64,000 nucleotides of DNA from an uncultured Clostridia bacterium (GCA_945923775.1 CAMELR010000007.1:29020-93019), one strand, 5' to 3'; counted from the stretch's first letter, positions 8,809-17,735 are shown. Notes: generated by a model from the letters alone, not told the origin. Numbers and translations: made by a program.

Positions 8809-10056
8809 ATGAAACCCTCAACAATAGAAGTCTGGCTGTGGCTTCTGCTTGTGATGTGTCCGTATAACCGCAAAACCACTGAGCTTCTGGAGCACTTCGA
8901 TTCTGCCGAGGAACTCGCCTGTGCGATCCGCGATGGCAACTGCCCCGGGCTTTCCGAGGCCGAGAAACAGCGCGCACGCAATATCCGCAGCCGCGAAGTC
9001 AGCCAGATCATGCAAGAATGCGCACAGAACGGCATTCGAATCATCACTCTTGACGACCCGGAATACCCTACCCTGCTGAAAAACATCTACTCGCCGCCTA
9101 TCGTGCTTTTCGTACGCGGTTCGCTCATGTGCCTCGAAAACGAGGTTTCCCTCGCCGTGGTAGGTCCCCGGCACCCATCGGACTACGCCCGCCGAGCCGC
9201 CCGAATGCTGTGCGGCAATCTTGCGCGGCTCGGAACTGTGCTGGTGAGCGGTCTGGCGGTGGGGATCGACGCCGTAGCGCACTCCTGCGCTGTGGAGCAT
9301 GGAACTCCCACCATCGGAGTTCTCGCCTGCGGCCAGCTCGTGAACTACCCCGCCGAGAACGAGGAGCTGAAACGCCGTATCGTTGCCGGAGGCGGCGCGG
9401 TCATCTCCGAGCTTCTCCCGCACGCCGGCGTTGAGGGAAGGTACTTCCACCAGCGCAACCGCATGATATCCGGACTTGGACTCGGCACCCTCGTTGTGGA
9501 AGCCTCCACGCGCAGCGGCTGCCTTATCACTGCAAATCACGCCATCGAGCAGGGTCGCGACCTGTTCTGCGTACCTCCGGGGGATATCACCCGGGAAAGC
9601 TGCGCAGGAGTTGTGCAGTTCCTGCGCGACGGCGCTATCCCGGTGTTCGACTACCTCGATATCGTCAACGAGTACATGTATCACTTCCTGAGCAAAATAC
9701 ACGGCGAACCCGGAACTGGCACGCAGCAGTCCGCCGAGAGGACTCCGCGTCCTAAGCCGGAACGCGCGGCACCAAGCATGAGACCTCCGGAAGCTCCCGC
9801 GCAGGCAGCTCCAGAAACAGTGCAGGAACCCGCCCAGGAAGAACCTCCGAAACGGCAGGTTCCGCAGGAAATCTACGCCGAACTCAACGAGGTGCAGTCA
9901 AAGCTGTTGAAGCTGATCGAGAAATCTCCGCTTTCAGTCGACGAACTTGTAGACAAGACCGGACTTCCCTACGCCCAAACCGTGGAAGCGCTCACGGAGC
10001 TTGAGATACTCGGACACATTCAGCTTGAGCCAAACGGGAAATACTCCCTGACTTAA
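8809..10056 (+). CDS. dprA: DNA-processing protein DprA
   Basis: DprA/Smf loads RecA on incoming single-stranded DNA during natural transformation. The 415-residue protein has an N-terminal helical (SAM-like) region (1-75), the Rossmann-like core (about 105-300) with VSGLAVGIDAVAH, GVLACGQLVNYPAEN, HQRNRMISGL and VVEAS/SGCLITA, then a Pro/Ala-rich linker (about 305-345) and a winged-helix C-terminal domain (about 350-415, LDELV-type HTH). The usual GSR signature reads GPR here. AGGAG precedes the ATG. In many Firmicutes dprA sits before topA; here it ends in a bidirectional terminator facing an unrelated operon. Confidence 0.95.
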   Translation: MKPSTIEVWLWLLLVMCPYNRKTTELLEHFDSAEELACAIRDGNCPGLSEAEKQRARNIRSREVSQIMQECAQNGIRIITLDDPEYPTLLKNIYSPPIVLFVRGSLMCLENEVSLAVVGPRHPSDYARRAARMLCGNLARLGTVLVSGLAVGIDAVAHSCAVEHGTPTIGVLACGQLVNYPAENEELKRRIVAGGGAVISELLPHAGVEGRYFHQRNRMISGLGLGTLVVEASTRSGCLITANHAIEQGRDLFCVPPGDITRESCAGVVQFLRDGAIPVFDYLDIVNEYMYHFLSKIHGEPGTGTQQSAERTPRPKPERAAPSMRPPEAPAQAAPETVQEPAQEEPPKRQVPQEIYAELNEVQSKLLKLIEKSPLSVDELVDKTGLPYAQTVEALTELEILGHIQLEPNGKYSLT

Positions 10057-10069
10057 TAATCCGGAATGC

Positions 10070-10100
10070 AAAAGCGGCTGTTATCAACAGCCGCTTTATT
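10070..10100. terminator. bidirectional terminator between dprA and the DUF58 gene
   Basis: AAAGCGGCTGTT (10071-10082) and AACAGCCGCTTT (10086-10097) form a perfect 12-bp stem with a 3-nt loop and A/T tracts on both sides. It can serve dprA on the plus strand and the convergent DUF58 operon on the minus strand. Confidence 0.85.
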
Positions 10101-10111
10101 ATTTACACTGA

Positions 10112-11092
10112 TCATGCAGAAATCTGCTGAACCGATATCCCTCCTGCGGATATAGTCACAACAGAATGCGACAGGCTCGACGACCTGAGCGGTTCGGCAA
10201 GATTATCTGATGAAAGATCCCGGAAAGCCAGCCACTCCCGAAGGCGGTCCAGTGAAGCCGGAGAAGCCGCGCTGAAACTGTCCGCGCCGCAGATGACCCG
10301 TGCCGCTCCGCCCAGCCCGACCAGCCTCCTTGCAAGCGCCAGCGCCTGCTCCATGCAGGTATCGTCAGAGCCTGGAGCTATCACGATATCCGTGCTCTGC
10401 GCGGAGGTGTTCTCATCGCGGCGCACCATCAGCGTGCGCTTCTTGGCTGAGAGCTTGTAATTTATGCGGTTGAGCGGGTCTCCGGGTTCGTAGCTGCGGT
10501 GCTCGTACCCCGGGAACCCTCCCGAAACCGAGCCTTCCTCGGCTTCCTCGTCGTTGTCGGACGGAAGCGCGCTCGGAAGCACCTCCGGTCCCGTATACTC
10601 CACGATATCCGGAAGCACCGCCGCCGCGCCGCTCTCCGGAATAATGTCCGACCTGTAAGTTATAAGCCCCAGGCTGTCGCGGAGTATCACATCTTCTATA
10701 CTGAGCCTGTTAAGGCCACAGTACTCCGCAGGCATGGAGATCTCCACGCGGCACGTTCTTCCGATAAGGTCACAGCGCGCTGTAAAAGGTTTCCCCATGA
10801 AGTCTCCGTTTACCGTGATATGCGGCAGAATGCAGAATCCCTTCGCGTGGAACACCAGTTCCGCTTTCACTGTATCGCCCTTGCGGTACAGTCCGGAAAA
10901 GCTGCTGCACTCCACCGTAAAATGCTTGTGCGACACCGCGAAAACCACCGTGGACGCCACGATACCCGCCGCGATAATGTAGATCATTCCCCAGCCCGCT
11001 TCGCCGTTGATGAAGATAAGCAGCATCGCTGAAAACAAAAGCGCCTGGACATACCCGAAAATGCTCAGCCGGAGCCGTTTGTTCACGTTCAC
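10112..11092 (-). CDS. DUF58 domain protein, membrane anchored
   Basis: A 326-residue protein with two N-terminal membrane spans (about 10-50), an immunoglobulin-like segment and the DUF58 signature near residues 205-225 (YEPGDPLNRINYKLSAKKR followed by LMVRR). The last third resembles a von Willebrand A-like fold. DUF58 proteins are typically encoded with a MoxR AAA+ ATPase and a transglutaminase-like membrane protein; here the transglutaminase gene overlaps the start by 4 nt (ATGA), so the two are translationally coupled, but no MoxR gene lies beside them. The molecular function of the family is not established; a cell-envelope role is usually proposed. Confidence 0.87.
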   Translation of the reverse strand: MNVNKRLRLSIFGYVQALLFSAMLLIFINGEAGWGMIYIIAAGIVASTVVFAVSHKHFTVECSSFSGLYRKGDTVKAELVFHAKGFCILPHITVNGDFMGKPFTARCDLIGRTCRVEISMPAEYCGLNRLSIEDVILRDSLGLITYRSDIIPESGAAAVLPDIVEYTGPEVLPSALPSDNDEEAEEGSVSGGFPGYEHRSYEPGDPLNRINYKLSAKKRTLMVRRDENTSAQSTDIVIAPGSDDTCMEQALALARRLVGLGGAARVICGADSFSAASPASLDRLREWLAFRDLSSDNLAEPLRSSSLSHSVVTISAGGISVQQISA

Positions 11093-13221
11093 TTTCCGAG
11101 CCTCCTTCTGCGCCTGCGAAGCGCCTTCAGATACTTCAGCAAAGCCTTCGGATCAACACCTGAGATGTTCCCGCCGGAGTACATCAGCTCATCGGCGGCA
11201 CTGCATATAGCGCCGGATTCCTGCGGCATTCCGAGGCGGTCGGTAAGCAGCCGCCTTACCTCTCCGGACGACATGCATTCTTCATCTGATCCGGACAGCC
11301 CCGCGGCGAGCCTTCGCGTATAGACGTACACTCCGCGCACTTTGCTTTCAGTGCTCCTCAGCGGATAGAAAAGGTTGAATCCCGCCCAGGCAAGCGGCTT
11401 CCTCAGCAGGAACACCGCGAGTATCACCGCCGCAGCCACCGCAACCGCGAACACCCAGTCCGGCATTTTGCCGCCGTCCTCTGCAAGGGCGGCGTAGCGT
11501 GTTCCATCAAGGGCTATCCAGCCTCCGCCGGGTATGTAGACCTCCGTCCAGGCGTGAGCCTGCGAGCCGGTAATATCGTACGCTCCGGTGATCTCGTTGT
11601 AGGCGCTCTGCGGCATCGCGAAGCCCTCGCAATACCGTGCAGGAAGCCCCGCCGCCCTTGCAAGCAGCGTCAGCGCGGAAGCGTAGTCGCTGCATATTCC
11701 GCGCTTGCTTTCAAACAGGAAATAGTTCGGGGTATGCTCCGCCGGAGCATAGGAAAGGTCATATACGAAGCCGTCGTCGCCGAACCACTTTTCAAGCGCC
11801 TCCGCCTTGTCGTAGTCGTTGGTAAGTCCAGCGGTTATCTCATCTGCAAGCGCCTGTATCTCCGGAGTTATACCGGTATCCCCGACCGTTTTCCGATACG
11901 TCTGCGCGTCCATATACTGCGCCCTGAGCGCGGAAGATCTGTACGTAGTGAAGGAGCTGTCGAGCAGCCCGAGGAACGTTTTCTTATCCATTCTGCGCAG
12001 GAATTCCGCATTCGGAGCCGGATTCGTGCAGCGCAGGACATACGACGTACCGTCCGGCATGGGACGTTCAGAGAAGCAGTCTCCGCGGGGCGTCATGTAG
12101 GTCCTGCCGCACTCGTCTGGTATCGACATCATATAGGTGGTCTCCGGGTGGAGTATCACGTAGGTCTGAACCTCTCCGCGCAGGTAGATTATCATTTTGT
12201 AGTTTTCAAGATCGGAATCCGGCAGGCCTTCCGTAAGATAACTGTAATCCCCGTCTACCATATCCGGATAGTAAACCATATCCTCCAGCAGGCGCTGGGC
12301 ATTGCATAAATCCGCGTTGTACTCCCAGCCGGCTTCTCCGTTGTTAAAATCGTCGAGCGCCGTCCAGCCGTCCTCGTCATACTGGTCGAACACCCAGCGC
12401 TTGAGAAGCTGCGGTTTTTCCGTCACCACTGAAAACAGTATTTTGTCCGGCTGCTGATTGTTTCCCGTGTTCACTGAGGAGCGTATCGCGAAGTTCTGCG
12501 AAAGTCCCGCGTTGATGTTGTAGCCGCCGGTCTGCGGAACCATTTTGTTGAGGTAGTCCTCCAGCGGAGTTTCCGTGCTTTTCGGGAGCACCGCCGCCGC
12601 GAGGGTCATCAGCAGGGACGCGGTGCAGGACAGCAGGGCGCGGCGCAGGCGCGTGTGCTTTCCCTCGAAGTTCTTGACTCCCGGGAAGCACGGCACGGAG
12701 AGGTTCGCCGAAGCGAAGATGAAGCACCCGGTCATTATCAGCATGAAATACACCGGAAGCTCCCGCATAGTCCTGGACGAAAGTATCAGCGGGATAAAGC
12801 TGAGGAGCAGCAGGAAGCACGGCCGCGGGCTGTCCACCGAGAAATAGAACCCGATAAATCCGATTATTGACGAAAACATGAATATCGAAGCAGCCGCGAA
12901 AACTATGTCAAAATTCGCCGAGGCAGTAAACAGGAAATTCATGAATCCGCCGTCTGCATTCTCATGCCGCCCCGCGATGGTGCCGATCACACACGACCCT
13001 ACGATCTGCAGCAGGACGCACACCGTGATCCACAACGGCTTTTTCCTCAGGCAGTAGAACAGCATGAATATACCCGCCGTAAGCGCCGCCATTATCAGCG
13101 CGCAGGGCAGGAACTGGCTGCGGCACAGCGTGTACATCAGCGCGGCGCACACCGAGACAAGATAGCATATTATCGGAACCGGAGAGGCTCCATCATATCT
13201 GACGCGTGTTTTTGAAGTCAT
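11089..13221 (-). CDS. transglutaminase-like membrane protein (TgpA-type)
   Basis: A 710-residue integral membrane protein. The first 215 residues hold about seven hydrophobic spans; an extracytoplasmic region follows, with a transglutaminase core whose catalytic triad is visible: Cys in GICSDYASAL (about 510), His in AHAWTEVY (about 555) and Asp in ALDGT (about 571). One further span (about 598-618) precedes a cytoplasmic tail. Such proteins may crosslink or cleave envelope proteins; the substrate is unknown. It is coupled to the DUF58 gene downstream. No clear Shine-Dalgarno precedes the ATG, and the upstream methyltransferase gene ends 71 nt before, so it may be cotranscribed with it. Confidence 0.88.
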   Translation of the reverse strand: MTSKTRVRYDGASPVPIICYLVSVCAALMYTLCRSQFLPCALIMAALTAGIFMLFYCLRKKPLWITVCVLLQIVGSCVIGTIAGRHENADGGFMNFLFTASANFDIVFAAASIFMFSSIIGFIGFYFSVDSPRPCFLLLLSFIPLILSSRTMRELPVYFMLIMTGCFIFASANLSVPCFPGVKNFEGKHTRLRRALLSCTASLLMTLAAAVLPKSTETPLEDYLNKMVPQTGGYNINAGLSQNFAIRSSVNTGNNQQPDKILFSVVTEKPQLLKRWVFDQYDEDGWTALDDFNNGEAGWEYNADLCNAQRLLEDMVYYPDMVDGDYSYLTEGLPDSDLENYKMIIYLRGEVQTYVILHPETTYMMSIPDECGRTYMTPRGDCFSERPMPDGTSYVLRCTNPAPNAEFLRRMDKKTFLGLLDSSFTTYRSSALRAQYMDAQTYRKTVGDTGITPEIQALADEITAGLTNDYDKAEALEKWFGDDGFVYDLSYAPAEHTPNYFLFESKRGICSDYASALTLLARAAGLPARYCEGFAMPQSAYNEITGAYDITGSQAHAWTEVYIPGGGWIALDGTRYAALAEDGGKMPDWVFAVAVAAAVILAVFLLRKPLAWAGFNLFYPLRSTESKVRGVYVYTRRLAAGLSGSDEECMSSGEVRRLLTDRLGMPQESGAICSAADELMYSGGNISGVDPKALLKYLKALRRRRRRLGK

Positions 13222-13292
13222 TTTAAAAATTTATATCGTCGCTGCGAATATCTGACCGGGTTTCCGGACAGCGGCAGCGGGCGCTTTCGCGC

Positions 13293-14411
13293 TCATTTGA
13301 AGTAGGAATACAGCCGGCAAAGCATCATGCCGTTATAGAGCTTGCGGTTTTTGTCCGCCTTCTGCCCGAAGATGGTCTCGAATTCCTCGTCGGGCGTGAT
13401 GATATAGAGCTGCGAGCCGTTCAGCGGAAGCAGCCTTTCCCCCATCGCGCGGTATATCTCCCTCGCCTGCTCCACCTCGAGCATACGCTCGCCGTAGGGC
13501 GGGTTGGTAATTATTTTGAGTTCGTCTGCGGGCGGGGTGTAATCCCGGATATCGCGGCGCTCGGCGGTGATGCTGAGCTGCGGCGCGGCTTTCTTCGCGT
13601 TGGACAGCGTGAGCGATACGCACTCGCCGTCGATATCGTAGCCGAACGCCCGGAACTTCGCGTCGCGCTTTATCGCGTCCGCCGCCTCAGAGCGAGCCGC
13701 CCTCCACGCCTTGTCAGATACGAAGCCGAGGCGCTCCGCCGCAAAGCTGCGGTTGAGTCCCGGGGCGATATTCAGCGCCTTCAGCCCGGCTTCTATCAGC
13801 AGTGTTCCCGAGCCGCAGAACGGATCGCACACCGTGTCGTTCTCGCGGATACGCGCGAGGTCGACGATCCCCGCCGCCAGCGTTTCCTTGATGGGGGCAG
13901 CGTTGGATTCCCGGCGATAGCCGCGCTTGTGAAGCCCTACGCCACTGGTGTCCAGCATGAGCGTTACCTCGTCTTTCATGATGGAGAAGCGTATCTGGGC
14001 TGTCGCGCCGCTCTCAGGCATGGTCTGCAATCCGTAGGCCTTGCAGAGGTTCACCGCCATCGCCTTCTTCACGATCTTCTGGCAGGCGGGAATGCTCTTC
14101 AGCACCGAATTCAGCGAGTGACCCGTGTTCGGAAATGCGTCGTATCTTCCGATGTACTCCGACAGCGGGAGCGCGCGTATCCCCTCGAACAGCTCGTCGA
14201 ACGTCTTGGCGCGGAACTGTCCCAGAACTATGCACACTCTCTCCGCAGTGGAAAGGCAGATGTTAGCCTTGGCGCAGAGCTCCGGCGAGCCGCTGAACGC
14301 GACCTTTCCGTCAGATACGGCGATGTCCTCGCCGCCTATCTTCTTTACCTCGAAGGAAAGGGTCTTTTCTATGCCGAAATGGCAGGGTGCGATGTATCTG
14401 TAATTTGTCAT
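13293..14411 (-). CDS. THUMP-domain class I rRNA methyltransferase (YpsC/RlmL type)
   Basis: A 372-residue SAM-dependent N2-guanine methyltransferase of the RlmL N-terminal/YpsC family, expected to modify 23S rRNA. The N-terminal 60 residues and the THUMP region (about 65-165) precede a Rossmann methyltransferase domain with DPFCGSGTLLIEA (about 200) and the catalytic NPPYGERM (about 303). It lacks the C-terminal RlmK half found in the enterobacterial RlmL fusion, as is normal in Firmicutes. A strong own promoter lies at 14460-14488. Confidence 0.9.
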   Translation of the reverse strand: MTNYRYIAPCHFGIEKTLSFEVKKIGGEDIAVSDGKVAFSGSPELCAKANICLSTAERVCIVLGQFRAKTFDELFEGIRALPLSEYIGRYDAFPNTGHSLNSVLKSIPACQKIVKKAMAVNLCKAYGLQTMPESGATAQIRFSIMKDEVTLMLDTSGVGLHKRGYRRESNAAPIKETLAAGIVDLARIRENDTVCDPFCGSGTLLIEAGLKALNIAPGLNRSFAAERLGFVSDKAWRAARSEAADAIKRDAKFRAFGYDIDGECVSLTLSNAKKAAPQLSITAERRDIRDYTPPADELKIITNPPYGERMLEVEQAREIYRAMGERLLPLNGSQLYIITPDEEFETIFGQKADKNRKLYNGMMLCRLYSYFK

Positions 14412-14459
14412 GTTTATTCTCCGTTTTTTGCATGGATAAGCTGAATTTGTATACTTTAT

Positions 14460-14488
14460 ATTATATCAAAAAAAAACTGTAAAGTCAA
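14460..14488 (-). promoter_or_regulatory. sigma-A promoter of the THUMP methyltransferase
   Basis: Minus-strand TTGACT (14483-14488), 17-bp spacer rich in T, TATAAT (14460-14465). Its -35 end lies 10 bp from the -35 of the divergent lipoprotein promoter. Confidence 0.8.
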
Positions 14489-14497
14489 CAAAAACAC

Positions 14498-14526
14498 TTG
14501 ATTTTTATTGTGGCATGCATTATAAT
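14498..14526 (+). promoter_or_regulatory. sigma-A promoter of the lipoprotein gene
   Basis: TTGATT (14498-14503), 17-bp spacer, TATAAT (14521-14526), 22 nt upstream of the ATG. The nearness of the two back-to-back -35 boxes means that the two polymerases may compete for this site. Confidence 0.8.
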
Positions 14527-14548
14527 ATCCCCAAGGGAGGGATCATTA

Positions 14549-15166
14549 ATGAAAAAGCGCATTCTGATACTCGCTTCGGCGCTGCTGCTTACTGGCTGTT
14601 CCGGGAATACTCCGTCAGATAACGCGCCGGACGTATCTAACGTATCCAACGTATCCAACATACCCAGCGAATCAAGCCAGGGAACGCCGGGCGCCGAGCA
14701 GTCCGGGAACGTCCAGACTGCGGAAGCGGCAACCGAGGAGATAACAATCGGCTATGTGACCTGCGAGGCTCCTGACGTCAACGGCGAGCCAGTCATAGCG
14801 GACAACAACAGCACATTCTACAGATACGCCGGAAAACGCTGGTGGGTGGACTATTCAGAGCCCGCAGCGGAATTCGTCCTGCGCGACGGGAAATACTCAC
14901 CGTTCTTCGACTACGAACACGACCCCGCCGCAAGCGCCGGTCTGGAACAGGGCTTCGCGATATACCAGACCGTGGAGAGCTTCAACGAAGGCGGCTGGAA
15001 ATACATCGGCACCATTAAGTTAGACGGCCGGGACAACCAAAGGCATTTCTATATTTCCCCGGACGGCGGGACTATACTCCAGTTTTTAGAGGACGACGGC
15101 TACGCGGAAGTCTCAGAAGATGAGAAGCTGTTTACAGTTGGTATTCTGACCGCGTCCGTAGTATAA
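14549..15166 (+). CDS. putative lipoprotein, unknown function
   Basis: A 205-residue secreted lipoprotein: signal peptide MKKRILILASALLLTGC with the lipobox LLTGC and lipidated Cys17. A Ser/Asn-rich linker follows, in which a 9-nt unit (gtatccaac, encoding VSN) is repeated three times near 14635-14661. The mature part has no family I recognise; it contains an Asn/Trp/Tyr-rich segment and ends as a likely beta-rich domain. The start at 14549 is preceded by GGGAGGGA; an upstream in-frame TTG would lie inside the promoter. Monocistronic. Confidence 0.8.
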   Translation: MKKRILILASALLLTGCSGNTPSDNAPDVSNVSNVSNIPSESSQGTPGAEQSGNVQTAEAATEEITIGYVTCEAPDVNGEPVIADNNSTFYRYAGKRWWVDYSEPAAEFVLRDGKYSPFFDYEHDPAASAGLEQGFAIYQTVESFNEGGWKYIGTIKLDGRDNQRHFYISPDGGTILQFLEDDGYAEVSEDEKLFTVGILTASVV

Positions 15167-15172
15167 ATGATT

Positions 15173-15207
15173 CAGCGGCGGTGCATGTTGCACCGCTGTT
15201 TTTTGTG
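15173..15207 (+). terminator. intrinsic terminator of the lipoprotein gene
   Basis: CGGTGCA-TGT-TGCACCG hairpin extended by CAG/CTG with a small bulge, then TTTTTT. Confidence 0.75.
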
Positions 15208-15277
15208 AAACATGCACATGTTTTGCAATGAAATTTCGTTTTGTTTAATCAAAATCAACAGCTTGCCCGAAAATCTG

Positions 15278-15306
15278 TTGCAAAAAAAATAAATATAAGG
15301 TATAAT
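15278..15306 (+). promoter_or_regulatory. sigma-A promoter of pgi
   Basis: TTGCAA (15278-15283), 17-bp A-rich spacer, TATAAT (15301-15306). The 85-nt leader contains a short hairpin AGGAA-ACTAG-TTCCT near 15338-15352 of unknown role. Confidence 0.75.
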
Positions 15307-15395
15307 AGAAATAGGCATAATCGGTGCGGCCCGAGCAGGAAACTAGTTCCTGACATTATATAGAAATGCCGTGCCGCGAAAGGAGAAATCTAAAA

Positions 15396-16736
15396 ATGGC
15401 AATCAAACTCAACGACAGATATTTAAGCAGCTTCGTTGCAGAGCATGAGCTTACCGCCATCGCTCCCGCAGTAAAGGCAGCGCACGACCAGCTCGTTAAC
15501 AGAAACGGTCTGGGCAGCGACTTCCTCGGCTGGATCGACCTCCCGGTCGACTACGACAAGGAAGAATTCGCACGCATCAAGCAGGCTGCCGCAAAGATCA
15601 AGAAGGACAGCGATGTTCTCATCGTTATCGGCATCGGCGGTTCTTACCTCGGCGCAAGAGCAGTTATCGAGGCTATCAAGTCCTCCCTCTACAACAGCCT
15701 GAAGAAGGACACACCCGACATCTATTTCATCGGCAACTCCATCAGCCCGACATACCTCAGCGAAGTAGTTTCCCTCGTTGAAGGAAAGGACTTCTCTGTA
15801 AATATCATCTCCAAGTCCGGCACCACCACTGAGCCGGCTCTCGCATTCCGCGTATTCCGCGACATGCTGGTAGAGAAGTACGGCGAAGAAGGCGCAAAGG
15901 GACGTATCTACGCTACCACAGATAAGGCAAAGGGCACCCTCAAGGAGCTCTCCGACAAGAAGGGCTACGAGACCTTCGTAGTTCCGGACGACGTAGGCGG
16001 CAGATTCTCCGTTCTGACCGCAGTAGGCCTTCTCCCCATCGCATGCGCAGGCTGCGATATCGACGCACTCATGAAGGGCGCTGCTGACGCACGCACCGCT
16101 TACGCTGACTGCGACCTCGAGAAGAACGACTGCTACAAGTACGCAGCGCTCCGCAATATCCTCTACCGCAAGGGCAAGAGCGTTGAAATGCTCATCTCTT
16201 ACGAGCCGAGCTTCGCAATGATGAACGAGTGGTACAAGCAGCTCTTCGGCGAGAGTGAAGGCAAGGACAACAAGGGTATCTACCCGTCCTCCGCTGTATT
16301 CTCCACAGACCTGCACTCCCTCGGTCAGTTCATTCAGGACGGTTCCCGCGTAATGTTCGAGACCGTTATGCAGTTTGCAAAGCCCCAGAAGGAGTTCTTC
16401 CTCAAGGACGACCCCACCAACGTTGACGGTCTGAACTTCCTTTCCAACCAGAACATGTCCGTTGTAAACCGCAAGGCTTACGAGGGCACTGTTATCGCAC
16501 ACACCGAGGGCGGCGTTCCCAACATCGTTCTCGAAGCTCCCGAGCTCAACGAGTACGAGCTTGGCTACATCATCTACTTCTTCGAGAAGGCTTGCGCTGT
16601 CAGCGGCTACCTGCTCGGTGTAAATCCGTTCAACCAGCCCGGCGTTGAGAGCTACAAGAAGAACATGTTCGCGCTCCTCGGCAAGCCCGGCTACGAAGCT
16701 CAGAAGGCAGAGCTCGAAGCTAAGCTCGGTCTCTGA
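15396..16736 (+). CDS. pgi: glucose-6-phosphate isomerase
   Basis: Glycolytic/gluconeogenic enzyme interconverting glucose 6-phosphate and fructose 6-phosphate. The 446-residue protein is of the shorter Firmicute length. Visible: [13 protein letters not shown] (about 74-86), the phosphate-binding [12 protein letters not shown] (about 140-150), the catalytic Glu region ESEGKDNKG (about 286) and the C-terminal Lys/Gly region [14 protein letters not shown] (about 410-425). The ATG at 15396 follows AAAGGAGA; an in-frame ATG 30 nt upstream lacks a ribosome site. Codon choice looks strongly biased toward C/G-ending preferred codons, as in highly expressed genes. Confidence 0.97.
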   Translation: MAIKLNDRYLSSFVAEHELTAIAPAVKAAHDQLVNRNGLGSDFLGWIDLPVDYDKEEFARIKQAAAKIKKDSDVLIVIGIGGSYLGARAVIEAIKSSLYNSLKKDTPDIYFIGNSISPTYLSEVVSLVEGKDFSVNIISKSGTTTEPALAFRVFRDMLVEKYGEEGAKGRIYATTDKAKGTLKELSDKKGYETFVVPDDVGGRFSVLTAVGLLPIACAGCDIDALMKGAADARTAYADCDLEKNDCYKYAALRNILYRKGKSVEMLISYEPSFAMMNEWYKQLFGESEGKDNKGIYPSSAVFSTDLHSLGQFIQDGSRVMFETVMQFAKPQKEFFLKDDPTNVDGLNFLSNQNMSVVNRKAYEGTVIAHTEGGVPNIVLEAPELNEYELGYIIYFFEKACAVSGYLLGVNPFNQPGVESYKKNMFALLGKPGYEAQKAELEAKLGL

Positions 16737-16819
16737 TCCAACAAAGGCAAAAATGGAGAGATCCGCGATCTAGCGGCGCTTTCCTCGCAATAATACAACA
16801 CTATTCATGGAGGTTTACT

Positions 16820-17224
16820 ATGATTAAGCTTATCACAGGCAAGAGAGGCACCGGCAAGACCAAGATCCTTATCGACGCTATCCACGAGGCAGAGAACAAG
16901 TCCAACGGCAACGTTGTTGCTATCCAGAAGGGCTCTTCCCTCAACACCGACATCACCCCGAAGGTTCGCCTTATCAACATCGAGGACTACGCAGTAGAGG
17001 GTGTTGACGCATTTTACGGCTTCGTTTCCGGCATTCTGGCTTCCGACTACGACTGCACAGATCTGTTCGTTGACGCTACACTCAAGATCACCGGCAGAGA
17101 CTACGCTAAGGTTGGCGAGCTGTTCGAGAAGCTGGATAAGATCTCCGGCGACACCGTTATCACCTGCACTATTTCCGCTGATAACTCCGAGCTGCCCGAG
17201 TCTATGAAGAAGTTCATCGTTTAA
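16820..17224 (+). CDS. small P-loop protein, unknown function
   Basis: A 134-residue protein that is little more than one P-loop NTPase core. Walker A GKRGTGKT lies at residues 7-14, a Walker B-like strand DLFVDAT near 87-93, and the C-terminus ends in a strand VITCTISA and a short helix. No membrane span or DNA-binding motif is visible. It begins after a good GGAGG site 83 nt downstream of pgi without an obvious terminator between, so it may be cotranscribed with pgi. The codon bias is as strong as that of pgi, suggesting high expression. Family not recognised; automatic pipelines may label such proteins as twitching motility or ATPase, which is unsupported here. Confidence 0.8.
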   Translation: MIKLITGKRGTGKTKILIDAIHEAENKSNGNVVAIQKGSSLNTDITPKVRLINIEDYAVEGVDAFYGFVSGILASDYDCTDLFVDATLKITGRDYAKVGELFEKLDKISGDTVITCTISADNSELPESMKKFIV

Positions 17225-17241
17225 TTTCTGGCTGACTTTTT

Positions 17242-17290
17242 CAGGCTGGCGCCGGGCTGAAACGCTCCGCGCCAGCCTGATGATTTTAGT
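17242..17290 (+). terminator. strong hairpin, probable terminator of pgi/P-loop unit
   Basis: CAGGCTGGCGC (17242-17252) pairs perfectly with GCGCCAGCCTG (17269-17279). The following tract is only moderately T-rich (ATGATTTTAGT), so termination may be incomplete. Confidence 0.65.
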
Positions 17291-17380
17291 CAATAATTCC
17301 GTTTTGGACGAGCAATTCGGGTGCAAAAGTGACTATTTCGACAAAACCCGGAATATTTTTTGTAAAATGTCCGAAAACCC

Positions 17381-17409
17381 TTGACAAAACGGATTTCGCA
17401 TGTTATAAT
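17381..17409 (+). promoter_or_regulatory. very strong promoter of rpmF
   Basis: Consensus TTGACA (17381-17386), 17-bp spacer, TATAAT (17404-17409) with an extended TGT. This is the best consensus match in the window, as expected for a ribosomal protein gene. Confidence 0.9.
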
Positions 17410-17426
17410 ATTATGCGTGACTGTAA

Positions 17427-17449
17427 AAGGGTTCATTATATGAACCCTT
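17427..17449 (+). promoter_or_regulatory. perfect hairpin in the rpmF leader
   Basis: AAGGGTTCAT-TAT-ATGAACCCTT, a 10-bp perfect stem 20 nt after the promoter and about 35 nt before the start codon. There is no T-run after it, so it is not a simple terminator. It could stabilise the mRNA or mediate autogenous control by L32; neither is shown. Confidence 0.5.
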
Positions 17450-17483
17450 AGGAAAAGAAATGTTATATTAAGGGGGTGCAATA

Positions 17484-17666
17484 ATGGCAGTTCCGAAGAG
17501 AAAGGTATCCCGCGCAAGACGCGACAAGAGACGTTCACAGGTATGGAAGTTATCTGCACCGTCCTTCTCTCGCTGCAAGCAGTGCGGTGAGCTCAAGCTC
17601 GCTCACAGAGTATGCGGCAATTGCGGTTATTACAATGATAAGGTCGTTATCGCTAAGGAAGCATAA
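17484..17666 (+). CDS. rpmF: 50S ribosomal protein L32
   Basis: A 60-residue L32. The basic N-terminus (MAVPKRKVSRARRDKRRS) is followed by a complete zinc ribbon, CKQC at 32-35 and CGNC at 45-48, so this is the zinc-binding (C+) form. In many Firmicutes rpmF follows the DUF177 gene yceD; here rpmF stands alone with its own strong promoter, leader hairpin and terminator. Confidence 0.98.
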   Translation: MAVPKRKVSRARRDKRRSQVWKLSAPSFSRCKQCGELKLAHRVCGNCGYYNDKVVIAKEA

Positions 17667-17706
17667 TTTGCCTTCATTCAGTAACTAAACACAAGTTTAC
17701 GGGAAG

Positions 17707-17735
17707 TCCCTCCGGTTCAGCCGGGGGGATTTTTG
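17707..17735 (+). terminator. intrinsic terminator of rpmF
   Basis: TCCCTCCGG-TTCAG-CCGGGGGGA stem with wobble/mismatch, then TTTTT. Confidence 0.8.

Noticed and set aside
14498..14548. Upstream TTG start for the lipoprotein
   Set aside because: It would place the start codon on the -35 box and spoil the signal peptide; ATG 14549 has a ribosome site and gives a perfect lipobox.
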